Source of the DNA: Ampelocalamus luodianensis
Taxonomy: Eukaryota; Streptophyta; Magnoliopsida; Poales; Poaceae
DNA length: 64,000 nt
Direction of reading: 5' to 3'
Assembly: GCA_036346255.1 (NCBI GenBank)
Contig: CM070633.1
Coordinates: forward strand, 23,498,001-23,562,000
Shown here one piece after another: positions 50,142-61,409 of the stretch (position 1 is its first letter; each line of letters starts with the position of its first letter). The notes under the pieces are model-generated. The model had not been told where the DNA came from. It saw only the letters and a program-made list of their open reading frames with translations, and did no database searches. Made by a program: the position numbers and the translations under genes.

Positions 50142-53100
50142 TGTGAGGACCCCGGTTTATTCGGCTTGTACTGTTTAACCATCCACTAGGTCCTAACAGT
50201 ACAACTCAAATAAACCAAGCCTCGAGATATGTATACTTCCCAGAAATGCAGTATACACACCCCGCTACAAAATCATGCATCAATTCCATTCATACACATA
50301 GAGCCGAAGCAAAAGCAACAACTGAACGACATAGATAATATAAAGAGAGTTATTACAAAAGAGAGGCCGAATGGCCAAAATTCATAAAGACAAGTAAATA
50401 CACAGTGAAGCAAAATGGCCATAAGATGGCGATAAACAAAAGCCAATCGGTGTGCCTTTACCACAAGGCAACCAACCGGACCGCCAAGCTAATCGTCCCA
50501 AGCAGCGCAGAACACGACTCACAAAAGTGAGGCCCTTGGGGCTCACCTTCTTCCTCTGCAACAATTAATATTAAGCAAAGCGGATGAGTACAAAACTTGT
50601 TTTTGTACTGCAAAAACTGACGTGTGAGATAACGAACTATAATTAACTATATGCAAGCTTTATTTAAGTGGATGAGGCTTTGGACTTATTTTGACATAAA
50701 GCAAGTTTTCATTTACAATAAGGTAATAGATTCAAAGCAAGTTTGCAATTAACTTTTATTGTTCAAATAAAGAGAGACAATAATAACATAGATAGAGACA
50801 ACACCAACCTAGAAGTGACTAACCCATAGTCACCACAACAATAGCATGAAGTACCCCTTCATACCACCCATGTTAAGTTTAAGTTTTTAAAGGTTGTAGT
50901 CTAGTTCTTGTGGGAAATAACCAAGCGTGTCCATAACCTGGGGCGAGGCTATTCGAATAGTTTAAACCTGCAGGGGTGTACCAATGTACCCCACGATAGA
51001 CCGCCTTTCCACCGACCACGGTTAGCATACTTCCTTTGGTATGCGAGCACGGCTAGGTCTACAAGACGCTTTCCAATGGGCGATGCTAATTAAGAGCCGC
51101 AACCCACGGGAGAAGGATACATTAGACAGACCTAACCGGATTGCTAATGCTCCTCGCACACCACAAACACACACACGCACACCAGAGCCAGCTCATAATT
51201 AACACCTCCCAAAGTACTTAGTCAAGAGAGGTCCATATCCCCCTCGTGTGGTTGCACGCAACAATTGCTTGGATCAATGGCACAAGTAACTCGGTCATAG
51301 GGACTTAGGCACCATTCAATCACACGAAGATTACACCAACATACCATTGTGCCCAAATCAAGATATAATTTTTGTTTTGAGTTTTGATTTGTAAATTGGT
51401 AAAACACAAGGTTGGACATAATGGAATAATAATAACATTTGTGTGATCAAAATCACCGACTAAGTCGATGATCGCCCAATACTACCGACAACTAAGCATT
51501 GCTAAGCATCATATCGTAAAACAAATAAAAGGCCCTAAATCATTCAGGGCTCTAATTCACGGTGAGGATAATATTCCTAAAGCGTTAGCGAGGGTGAACA
51601 ATTTAAGGAAACAATGCAATAGGATTAGCTACCTCTATTAAGCAAAATTAATCATTGACACAAAAGCATGCATACATACAAGTTAAACAAAATATTAGAC
51701 TTTGAAAGTAATGGGATCAAGTGGGAAATGATCAAGCGCTTGCACTGCTCTGCTGTTGCTCACTATCTTTAGAGGATCACTCTCGAGAATGGCACAATCG
51801 TGGAACCTACCGAAAGAGCGAAAAAGAACCGATAAGAACAAAGAAAATGAAAAAGACTCTAAAACCAAAATACTCCAAATGCTCTGAAAATTCCACAGTG
51901 ACAAGAGCATGATTTAAAAGAATTTAGAAACAAGAACCAATTGATTTGGACTTTTAATGCAAAAGACATGATCAAAACAATTTGGTCATCTAAAAAAAAA
52001 TTGCAATTTATTCTTGTTCACATAATTAAATTATTTGGTGAAAATTTCTAGAAGGGTGGTGTAGCTGAAATTTTTATGGTAGGTAGCTCTTGACATTTTA
52101 AGGCTAACACAAGTGGTTTTATCTTAATTGGAGTTAAAATGATTTAGTTATGATTTTCTAAGTTATAAATCTAAGGCATGTTTAATTTGGGATTAAAGAC
52201 TCTTGTAAAACCTATATTATGCTAAAGTACTTTAACAGATGCAATTATAGAACTTTAGTTTGTTAAATTTGGAACTCTGAGAGAAAAAATATGCATTTTG
52301 AAGTTTAAAACAATTAATAAGTGCAAATAAAAGCTCTCGGGAACTAAATCGAAAAACCAACAGCAGGGAGGTCGTAGGCCGTTGATCAAAGACCGCACGG
52401 CCACGAGCTCGGATGCCAAAACCCACACGAGCACACAGGCGCAAAGACCTCATCGCGCTTAGGGGAGGTCTTAGCCGTTAGATCTAGACCTAACGGTTTA
52501 GGCAGAGGAGGAGGTCCTAAAGCTCTGAGCTAAAGGAGGTCCTAGGCGGTCACGATTTCCCGGGGGAGGTCGTGAGCGGCTAAGATAGCGAGGAGGTCGG
52601 GGCGGCTAGTTAGCGAGAGACATGTGGATGGTGGGATTCTCACCGAGGAGGTCATGGATGGCCATGATCTTCGCGGGAGGTCCCTGTGACAGTGTTAAGA
52701 GAGAGAGTGCGGGCGATTCGGATCTCCATGGGGAGGTCTGAGCGGCCCAGATCTGAGTGGAGGAGGTCGGGGCGGCTAGGATCTCACCGGGAGGTCCTAA
52801 CGGTCCAGATCTAAGCGGGGAGGTCCTGTGGCTACTTTACAAGGACCCGAGGTGGTCTTTGCAAAGAGGACCTCGGGGTGGCTCGGGGTGGTTTTTAGAA
52901 AGCGACCAAGGAGGTCTTTTGCAAAGAGGACCCCAAGGCGGAGGGTGATCCTAACGGCTAGGATTTAACTTACGGAGGTCATAGCGGCCGGGATTTCAGC
53001 CGGGAGGTCTGGCAGCTAGAGACTTATATAAGGAGATCTAACGGTCAAGATCAATTTGAAGAGCTCAAGAACAGCTCGACCACAACAAGGAGGTTCTAGG

Positions 53101-55078
53101 ACTTAGGTTTAAGCGAGAAAAAGGGATCAACGGTTAGATCTAATCACGAAGAGATCAATAAGGGCTAGGATTAAACTGAAGAGGTCATGGGCTTGAGTTT
53201 TCGCAGACCAGATCCTACGGACAGGATCTAACACCAGGGTGGTCTTGGACGGTCACGATGAACAGGGAGGTCCAAAGACTTGACAAAAACGCGACAACAG
53301 TCCAGGACACCGGCTTTGTTCACCGGCTCGTCGCCGGTGGCCACGGCCACGGCGGCGCGGGTGAACGGGGGCAAAACATTTGCAATACCATTGCGAACAT
53401 TTGGAGGGTAGTTTTGTCGCGGAGCGACTCAAATCGCGTGGCGAGCGACGAGCGAGGACTAGAGATGCGGAACAGCAGCAGAAAAACTTCACCGCGACCT
53501 AAACTACCGGAGCTTAAGCTTTGGGAGGAATCGCGAGCTCACACAGGGCAGGAGGAGGTCCAAGGGAGGTCGCGAGCGTTCAGTGACGAAGGCCTATCGG
53601 AGCCGAGGAAGGCGATGCGGAGGAAAAGCTCCTGCGCAAAGAGGGCGGAGAGTGGTGCGGTTAGCTCTGAGGGATTCACCGAAGGTCAAAGCCCGGGTGG
53701 AGGAGGGCAACCTTACTGGAGAGGAGGGCGAAGGCGGCGATTTTCGGTGAAAGCGGGGCCCGTACCTTGATTGGTGCTCCCTGCGAGCATAAGCCAAACC
53801 AAGTTGGGGACCGGACCGGGAGGTCGAAGGAGCGTTGCGATGCTAGAAGAGGGCCGGGGACCTGGGCACCGCCGGCGATGAGGAGCTCTGCGGCCAACAA
53901 TGGCGGAAGGTGACTCGGCGCTATACGATTTGGTTCCCAGTGAGAGCTTAGGACTTGCAAAGGTGCGGAAATGAGGCCAAGGGGAGCTGCGGGGCTACTA
54001 AAAGTCGAGGGCAAAGAGAGCAGCGGCAACTTCCCTCGGTTGGAGCTCGGGTCAGGGTGAGGTCAAAAGGCACCGAGAGGATGGGAGCAGTTGGAGGAGC
54101 GACTTAGAGGGCAAGCTCTGGCACCCAATTAATGCGGTGAGTTGTTGTGAGGCGACAAGACCTCGCTCTCTCCGGCCCGACCTCACGCAGCACGCACCTT
54201 GCGTGGGCGAGAGGAGGAAGGCGACCCGATGGCGATGTCGGGCCCACCCGTCGGCGAAAGAGCAAAGATGCACGAGCCCAACAGATTGAGTGGGTTGAGC
54301 CCAACCTCAAAAGATGTTGGTCGTCGGATTAGACTTGAGCGGCGCGATGCGATCGTTATTCAACGGCAACCGGCGTGAAAGCAGCACGGCTCCACGGCGG
54401 TTGGATCGAGATCAACGGTGAGAACGGAGGGCAATCGAAGTGCGAAGGTCTCCACGAACAAGGACCGTTTGATGGAGATCCAACGGTCCACGATGCATCT
54501 TGCGATTGATCGGTTTAGAGCGGCGCCGAGTTGGTTGAGTCGGACCACGAAGTAGAAACAGGCTCGAGTCGACTTGAGCCCGAGAACGATGCACCTGGTT
54601 TGAGTTTGAATTGCATTTGAGACTTTGAGGTTTTAATTGAGGTAGCAATTCAACTCCACATATTAGAAATTTTAGTGGAGGTTCTTGATCCAAGTATAAA
54701 CACAGCATAAATTTTTCAGAGAGATTTTCATGCATTGCATTTTCTCAAGAAATTCCAGAAGGTTGGTTCTAGGATTTGACCAAGCTTTTGGTCTGGTTTG
54801 ACTGCCTCCAAAATTACCAAATAATTTTTGAGAATCATGAGGTAATTCGAGGTGTCACCAAGCAACCTAGAACCAAGGAAAATTATTTCCAAGGGTTTGC
54901 CACAAGATTTCACCAAGGAGGTTTTGACTTGAAAGAAATGAGGATTTTCATTTTGAATTTCCCAAAATTCCTTTGCAAGAATTTCAGAAAAGTTCATCAA
55001 CAGAAGGGTGAAAGAAAAAGTTTTAATTTCTACTCATTTTCTTACATTGAAACACAAGTTGAAAATGAGGATGTTACA
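50142..55078 (-). repeat. 5' LTR of El3 (about 4.9 kb)
   Basis: On the minus strand it starts TGTAACATCCTC at 55078 and ends GGGGTCCTCACA beside the primer site. It carries the shared LTR block at about 50927-51090 and a GGAGGTC motif array at about 52370-53290. TATATAAG occurs on the minus strand near 53026, but at a different depth (2.0 kb) than in the A LTRs. Frames up to 170 codons in it are not kept in the left copy. Confidence 0.9.
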
Positions 55079-55345
55079 ACAACCCTAGCCGGCGCACGCC
55101 GCCCCCCGTGCCGCACTCTCCCCCGCGCCGTCCCCTCCCGCGTCGGCGTCGTCCCCACGCCGGTCCCATCCCGTGTCGGTCCCCTCCCGCGCCGACCTCT
55201 CCCCTGAGCCGTCCCCTCCCCTGCGCCGGCCTCGTCCCTGCGGCGGTCCTCCTCCCTGTGGCAACATCCGGCCCGCGCCGTCCCCTCCAACGCCGGTCCC
55301 CTCCCGCGCCGATCCTCCTCCCCGTGGTTCGCACTGAGGTATAAC
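55079..55345 (+). other. GC-rich block, possible truncated host 5' exon
   Basis: Immediately after El3 the sequence reads ACAACCCTAGCCGGCGC and then a C-rich run with a loose 15-18 bp period (CGCGCCGTCCCCTCC and variants) up to a GTATAACC that could be a splice donor near 55340. Such CCTAGCC-type starts are common in plant 5' leaders, but no protein family was recognised, and frames on both strands are equally open. Confidence 0.35.
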
Positions 55346-56883
55346 CTCCCTTCTCCCTGATTCCTCATCTTGCTCTATGATTTGAAATGCTGAGAGTATG
55401 ATATTGCTTCGTGACCTTATGGTCCAACACATGAAAAATCTTTATTCACCAATAGTTTTGGTCCAAGCTAGTATATGAAGTACTCACTAGGATCACCGAT
55501 CAAAAAAATTAAGATCAACCTACACTTGTATTGGAGGATCATAAACTTTGGTACGGCATATGCTCTTAGAATCCTTTTGCAGTAATACATACATAGTTCA
55601 AGCCACCACCTACCATAAAAAGATATATCCATCAGGCCAAATTGTGCAGCACTCTGCAGCAAATATATTCTACCACGTACAACATAGTGCGAAGACCAAG
55701 CTAATAGAAGTAATCGTCATTCATAATAGGAGATAAGTGTTAAGTTCAACTTAAGAAAAAACCGGATACGTATGTTGACATTATTTAACTGATACCAAAT
55801 TTGAAAACTATAGCAACCTGTACTTCTAGAGATTTGCAGATTCTCACTCTTTTAATTTTGAGAACCTAACAATTGTACTTCAGATGTAAACATTATCCCT
55901 TATACATCTGAATGAGTACAAATTAACACCTGATACCTTTTCTTTTTTCTTATTTTCTTTTGCTTGCTATTTATTGCTACCTTTAGAAAATTGCAAATTA
56001 GGAATGGGAATTTTGGCGCTTAGTATGTGTTAATGTGAGCTGCTTAGCATGTGTTAATGTGAGCTGCTTAGCGTGTGTTAATGTGAGCACTTGAACACTA
56101 TCTAAGCCTATCATCCATCGGTAAGCAATTAAAAGTACAAAACTACAACTGTTAATATGGACTTAACACTAGGAGTATATGTGGTAGATATCAAAATTAA
56201 ATGTATAGGTGGGATTTTGCAATATGTAAATTTTGGACAGTACGGGTGGACGTGGTGCAATTTCCTCATAATTTTTTCAGGGGAGCCTGATGTACAAAAA
56301 GGATGTGGCTATTCCATTGTAACAATGACACTCATAGTACAATCATACCTTGATTTTCATGTGATGGCTCATTTAAATCAATCGCTTCATCCCCCATCTT
56401 CTTTCTTTACTTCCTAGAACAGTAACACCCATGAAATGAGAAATATTTTTTTCTAAAAGCGTAAGACAATGGGCGTACATCCAAACTAAATCAAGCCTAT
56501 GTGTTACTCTAAACTAGTATATCTCTCTTGAAGTTGAATAAGAAAATCAATGTAAAACATAAAACATAAAACATAGGTGTCATGACCACCTACTAGGTTT
56601 ATCATGTCATGAGTCATGTGTCCCTTTATAGCACAAAAAGAGCTCTGACCCGGCTGGAATTTTTAGAGATTATACTACATATAACATGTGTACAATGACC
56701 ACTATGCCCTTGCGTTATCTATATGATTCTCACATCTTACTTTTTGTTTAAGGATCTTTTGGTCCATTGGTTAATAAATCACTATAAGAGGAATTGTATA
56801 GAAAGGACCTCTATAGAAATCAAATATAGGCTGAAAGCGAAAAAAATATGACTTATCTCATTTCTTCATATCAGATTTCCCGA
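55346..56883. other. AT-rich stretch, no gene recognised
   Basis: No coding frame, RNA gene or transposon end was recognised. The only structure seen is the short tandem repeat at 56020-56088 and a TAAAACA triplet repeat near 56550-56575. Confidence 0.5.
56020..56088. repeat. Three tandem 24-bp units
   Basis: Units begin at 56020, 56044 and 56068 with the pattern TTAG(T/C)(A/G)TGTGTTAATGTGAGC and spacer TGC. Confidence 0.85.
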
Positions 56884-57150
56884 ACGAGTGGTTCATGGCA
56901 CTCCGAGCGTGTAGCTCTAGCGTACCCAGGAACGAAGTCCTGGGCGTACTCAGGAATGAGCCCTGAGCGGTCCCAAACACATGGTTTGGGCGGTCTCGAG
57001 AACGGGATCTCGAGCGTACCTGGGCACATGGATCCAGGGTAGTGTAGGTCGCACTCGGAGGCAAGCTCTGAGCGGTCCCAAACACGTGGTTTGGGCGGTC
57101 TCGAGAACGGGATCTCGAGCGTGACTGAGCACGAGAGACTCGAATAGTGT
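56884..57150. repeat. Array of short hairpins, 23-24 bp period
   Basis: GCG separators fall at 56907, 56920, 56944, 56967, 56990, 57014, 57072, 57095 and 57119. Between them are inverted repeats of about 5-7 bp arms with 5-8 nt loops: CCCAGGA/TCCTGGG, CTCAGG/CCTGAG, CCCAAAC/GTTTGGG and CTCGAGA/TCTCGAG. The pair CCCAAAC+CTCGAGA recurs 105 bp later almost unchanged. It ends 255 bp before the MULE start codon. Its role is unknown; a transposon subterminal repeat is the simplest guess. Confidence 0.85.
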
Positions 57151-57405
57151 AGAATTTTGATCTTTTTGCATCTCATTGTTTCTTGGTGTTATTCGTCCAC
57201 TGTGTATGGCCTAACACATCTCAATAAAGCGTTAGTCTCTTCTAGATAAATATGAGAGTTATAGATCACAAAACTACAATAAAGCTGTTATGAACCATTA
57301 CTTTGTACCTTCGAACTGCGCAACTTTTGTTTTATGCAATGTTGATTACGATATTTCATACATATGGAATGCGGTACTGACTTTGCAATATTTTGTTGGA
57401 TGTAG

Positions 57406-60330
57406 ATGGATAAAGCTCTACGTGTATTTACCGGTGGATCGATTAGCCAAACGGGTAGTGATGTCGACTTCAGTGGCATGGAAGTTACCGTTCTTTTGTT
57501 TCGCGAATCACCGTACTTTCAAACTCTTCTGAGTAGGATAAAGTCGACATTTCGATGGGATGAGCCTAGGGTCATTGTCGGACTGCAGGGGCGATATGAT
57601 GCTGGTGTGGGTTGTAAGGTGCACGCCTGTTTGGTGCCAATCTTGTCCGACGATGATTGGGACACATACAAGGATCTTGTGCTCGCATCCCAGGTCCGTT
57701 CGTTGGAAGTGGCGGTGGAGAGAACAATCAACGTTGTTGAGGATTTGCCAGACAATTTGGATGTGGTGAATGGCAACACGGAGAAACTAGACCTTGATGT
57801 CCATAATTCTGGAGGCCCCTCAATGGAGGAGCAACCTTCGGCTGAATTCGTTAGCGTCAGTCCTACCAACCTTGCCCACGCATTATCGGTGGATCTGCCT
57901 GTTTCTTCCCCACAACATGTTATTGACCCTGTGACTGATTTTAATGGCGATGTAATGAACAACGAGCTTGAGGAGGAGTTGTTTCGTGAGGGAACTACCC
58001 GTGGAGTGGATTTCGACGAAGGATGGAGCTCGACCGAAAATGAGGCTGCCGCACCGCTTTTCTCCTCTGAGGAAGGGCGGGTTCTTCGCAGTGTTATGGG
58101 TGAGGTCCCGTTGGTGCACGCATTCGATGATGTCAGTATGGCTGATAAGGCGGTTTGTGCTAATGGGTTGAAGAGCAGGAATGGCATTGCGGATTCGGAG
58201 ACTGACAAAATACGGAAGAACATGTTGTTTCCAACCTTGGAGGACATGAAGGTTTGGCTGCAAGAATACTTAGTGCGGCACCATCGTCCGTTCATAGTGA
58301 CACACTTCGATGTGAACAAGAGGTACACCGTGAGGTGCGAAAGGGGGTGCGGATGGAAGGTATGGGGCCGCAAAACTAGGGACAAACAATGGAAAATCGC
58401 GAACGTGAAGCAGCCTCACTCTTGTGGGACTGCTCGAGTGTCGGGGGAGCACCTTCAGGCGACCGTTAATTTCATTGCAAGATGTATTATCGGGGTTGTG
58501 GATGTCGATCCTGATGTGACCATCGCCACCCTCATTGAGGTTATATTTGGGTTCATTAAGTACCATGTGAAGTACGGGAAAGCATGGAGAGCCAAGCAGA
58601 GAGCGATGCAGTTACTGTGGGGTGATTGGAAGGAGGCTTACGGGGGGGTTATGAAACATGTCTTTATGAGGGTGTACTGGTCCTTTGGGCAATGCATAGA
58701 GGCCTTCAAGCATTGCAGGCCTATCATATCAGTTGACGCCACGTTCCTTACCAGGAAGTACTATGGTGCATTGGTGCTCGCCGTTGGTATTGATGCGGAG
58801 GACCACCTGATTCCATTAGCATTCGCACTGACAGAGGGTGAGAACAATAAGAACTAGGGATGGTTCATGGATTTAGTTCGTCTACGCCTCGTTGGGTCTG
58901 GACGGGTTGTTTGCATCGTCTCGGACAGGCACCGCGGGATTCGAATCTTTGTTAAAGCGGACTAGGCGAACACCGGATGTCTTTGCATAGGTGGTGCATG
59001 CGTCACTTAGTCGCTAATTTCTATAAGCAATGCAAGAGGGAAGATCTCACAAAAATGTTCAAGTTGTTGTGTGGATGTTTAGAGAAGAGGACTTGAGGTC
59101 AAGTTGGCGGAGCTTAGGGTGACCAACGAGCGGGGTAATAAGTGGTTGGACGAGGTCTTGCAGCAGAAGACGAAGTGGGCACAGGCATACGATGAAGGTG
59201 GCTGTTGGTATGGCATGATGACAACGAACATCTCGGAAGTGTTCAACAACGTTATTAAGGGCATCTGTGCTATGCCAGTTTCGGCTATCTTGGAGTACTC
59301 ATTTCGGAAGACCAACTCATACTTTGTGGATCGGTGGACTCGTGCGAGGGATGCGTACAATGCCGGCCACCATTGGTGTGCGACAGCTACCAAGCACCTT
59401 GCTATCGCCGAGGCAGAGTCATGCTACTACCGGGCATACTATACGTGCGGGCACCACCTCGTAAGCGTTTCTTTCGCGCGTATCGATTTTCGTCAACGTT
59501 GAATTCCTTAAATTTTTAACTTCATCCCCTCATGATGGCAGCCCGAGATGCGCTGCCACTTCTTCCAGTGGATCGATGGCCCAGAGATGTACGACAGGGC
59601 ATTCATCCAGCAGAAGTACATGCTGAACTACTCGGTGCGGGCCGAGAACTTCGTGCGGTGGAAACCTTATGTACCAAACCCTGTTGAGGAGGCACCGAAG
59701 GAGCCCAGTAGTTGCCCGGGCGTAATCCATATCGACGACGTGAGTTATGAAGAATTTACATCCTTATTACGTTTTTCACCGTACGGTGTACTTACATCAT
59801 AGAATAGCAGGACATGGACGACTTTGACATACCAGCCCGACGTGGACAGTCCCGCCACAAGGGCAAGGGAAAAGCTCATGCGGCTGAGCCCAGCCTCCAC
59901 AGCGTATCCGGTCGCCCGGGCGTAATCCCTATCCACGACGTGAGTTATGAAGAATTTACATCATTCTTACGATTTTTACTATACGATGCACTTACATCAT
60001 GGGATCGCAGGACATGGACGACTTCGACATACCAGCCCGACGTGGACAGTCCCGCAACAAGGGCAATGGAAAGGCTCATGCAGCTGAGCCCGGCCACCAC
60101 AACGTATCCGGTTGCCCGGGCCTAATCCGTATCGACAACGTGAGTTATGAAGAATTAACATCCTTCTTACGATTTTCACTATACGGTGCACTTACATCAT
60201 GGAATCACAGGACATGGACGACTTCGACATACCGGCCGGCGTGGGCGGTCCGCGACAAGGGAAGGAAGGCGGCCATGAGTTCAATGCCGTGCTAGCAAGG
60301 AAGGGAAAATGGCCCCGGTCCACGCAGTAG
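57406..60330 (+). pseudogene. Mutator-like (MULE) transposase gene, decayed, with spliced 3' end
   Basis: The first frame (57406-58857, 483 codons) starts at an ATG followed by an N-terminal region with VTVLLFRESPYFQTLLSRI. It then has an acidic linker, a MuDR-type DNA-binding segment (about residues 280-350: YTVRCERGCGWKVWGRKTRD and QPHSCG) and the start of the MULE transposase core (CRPIISVDATFLTRKYYGAL with the first catalytic Asp). A TAG at 58855 replaces what is probably a Trp. The core continues in other frames: SDRHRGI (second Asp), then CMRHLVANFY, and 59104-59460 with TTNISEVFNNVIKGICAMPV (probable catalytic Glu). A GT-AG intron (59461-59541) joins to HFFQWIDGPE, a GRF-type zinc-finger-like end. 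Then phase-0 exons 59811-59939, 60011-60139 and 60211-60330 (stop TAG) follow short introns. One stop and at least two frameshifts make it non-functional as read. Confidence 0.88.
59715..60290 (+). repeat. Three 200-bp exon+intron tandem units at the MULE 3' end
   Basis: CCCGGG landmarks at 59715, 59915 and 60115 give an exact 200-bp period. Each unit holds an exon end, GTGAGTTATGAAGAATT, a 71-bp intron ending in CAG, and an exon start GACATGGACGACTT. The exons of 129 bp are multiples of three and all introns are phase 0, so the repeat adds 43-residue modules without shifting the frame. The last copy diverges after about 180 bp into the terminal exon. Confidence 0.93.
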
Positions 60331-60565
60331 GTCAGGTCATTACGTAGTAGTCCCCCGTCCTACCCCGCATGTTTTTTACTATCCCCTAAAGACATGTATA
60401 GTTATATGGTCCGGATGCTTGTGTCGCAATGTACCGTAGTAGTAGCGAGGATGACTAAAACAATTAGCCGAACCATCATGCCATGTCACTACGTGTAACA
60501 TGCTTCTGTCCGCGGACTCTAATGTAGTTCTGGTTCCGTATCTCCGCTAAGCCATCAAAGCAAGC

Positions 60566-60718
60566 CTATATTGCAAGTATGCCTATTCTAGTGGAATTCC
60601 AGAAAGAACCATTCGCACCGACATCGAATCCTCCATGTTTTAAGGCATCTTCATAATCACAACGAGCGTTCTCAACCCCTTCAATCATATTCTCTATAAG
60701 CTTCATAAAGTACTTCAT
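60566..60718 (-). other. Short unrecognised open frame (50 codons)
   Basis: The minus-strand frame begins ATG at 60718 and reads MKYFMKLIENMIEGVENARC, then DYEDALKHGGFDVGANGSFW. Just upstream (about 60730-60840) another open stretch reads YNLEDVVQANCLLKHLLSKL. Composition looks protein-like and helical, but no family was recognised. It may be a remnant exon of a transposon or host gene. Confidence 0.3.
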
Positions 60719-61409
60719 CGACTGTCTGCGTATATACGTTCAGACGATTTTATCGAGTAGAGACTCCAATAGTTTGGACAACAAGTGTTTCAGCAGACAG
60801 TTTGCTTGGACGACATCCTCAAGGTTATACCTCGTCTGATATTCTTATCAACCATCCTTTCTCTAAACGAATAAAATTATACAAAATTTACGGAAGCAAC
60901 AACACTATGACGGGAGGCTCCACAAAAAGTTTCATAATTTTCCTAAACTCATTTGCTATATTTTGAAATTATTACAAACAACGCTGAAACTGCGACGAAA
61001 CCCTGATTTCGAGAAAAGGAAACCATAATTTACAAACGTCCGTGCCCTTATTTCTTAATGAGCACCACCTATTATTCTAGTAGGATTTCTACGCATGTTT
61101 CCTCAGCGGTACTGTCTACCATATGTCCATACTTCCACACAAAAAATTATCGGTTCATATAGGTATTTACTTTCGGTTAAAATGATGGTGTTATCTTTGG
61201 TTCACAGATACATTCTCTATTTTTAAGTTATGGATTGTTAAATGTTACATGTACATGGTGTTATGTATCACCGTAACTTCAATTATTTTTTATCTTTCAA
61301 AAGGTTTCAAATTCATAAATCAAGTCCTTTTGTTTCCATCTTACCACCAAATCCTAATGTTCCAAATCCATAAATCAAGTCCGAACTAAATTCAACCATG
61401 AGCACCAAC
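60719..61409. other. No recognisable gene
   Basis: AT-rich sequence. An ATAAATCAAGTCC phrase occurs twice (about 61315 and 61370). Nothing else was recognised. Confidence 0.5.

Larger units (their letters stand above)
44325..55078 (-). mobile_element. Ty3/gypsy element El3, internally deleted
   Basis: Left LTR 44325-47640 and right LTR 50142-55078 align closely. A purine tract (minus ATGGGGGAGGTT) follows the left LTR and a perfect primer site precedes the right one. Only 2.5 kb of interior remains: pol pieces, a short tandem repeat and a decayed gag. RT and RNase H are gone. The right flank is ACAAC; the left flank is lost, so no target duplication can be tested. Confidence 0.88.

Noticed and set aside
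53258..53770. 170-codon plus-strand frame
   Set aside because: It sits in the El3 right LTR. The homologous place in the left LTR (45965-46447) encodes a differently framed product, so the frame is not conserved.
55085..55432. Minus-strand glycine/arginine-rich frames of 86-115 codons
   Set aside because: Product of the C-rich periodic sequence; three frames give similar low-complexity peptides.
56884..57150. CRISPR-like array
   Set aside because: The repeated element is the short separator plus pairing rule, not an identical direct repeat with unique spacers; the context is a plant transposon region.
57519..58385. 288-codon open frame on the minus strand
   Set aside because: It lies opposite the MULE transposase frame, which has recognisable domains; the antisense frame has none and is a codon-use shadow.
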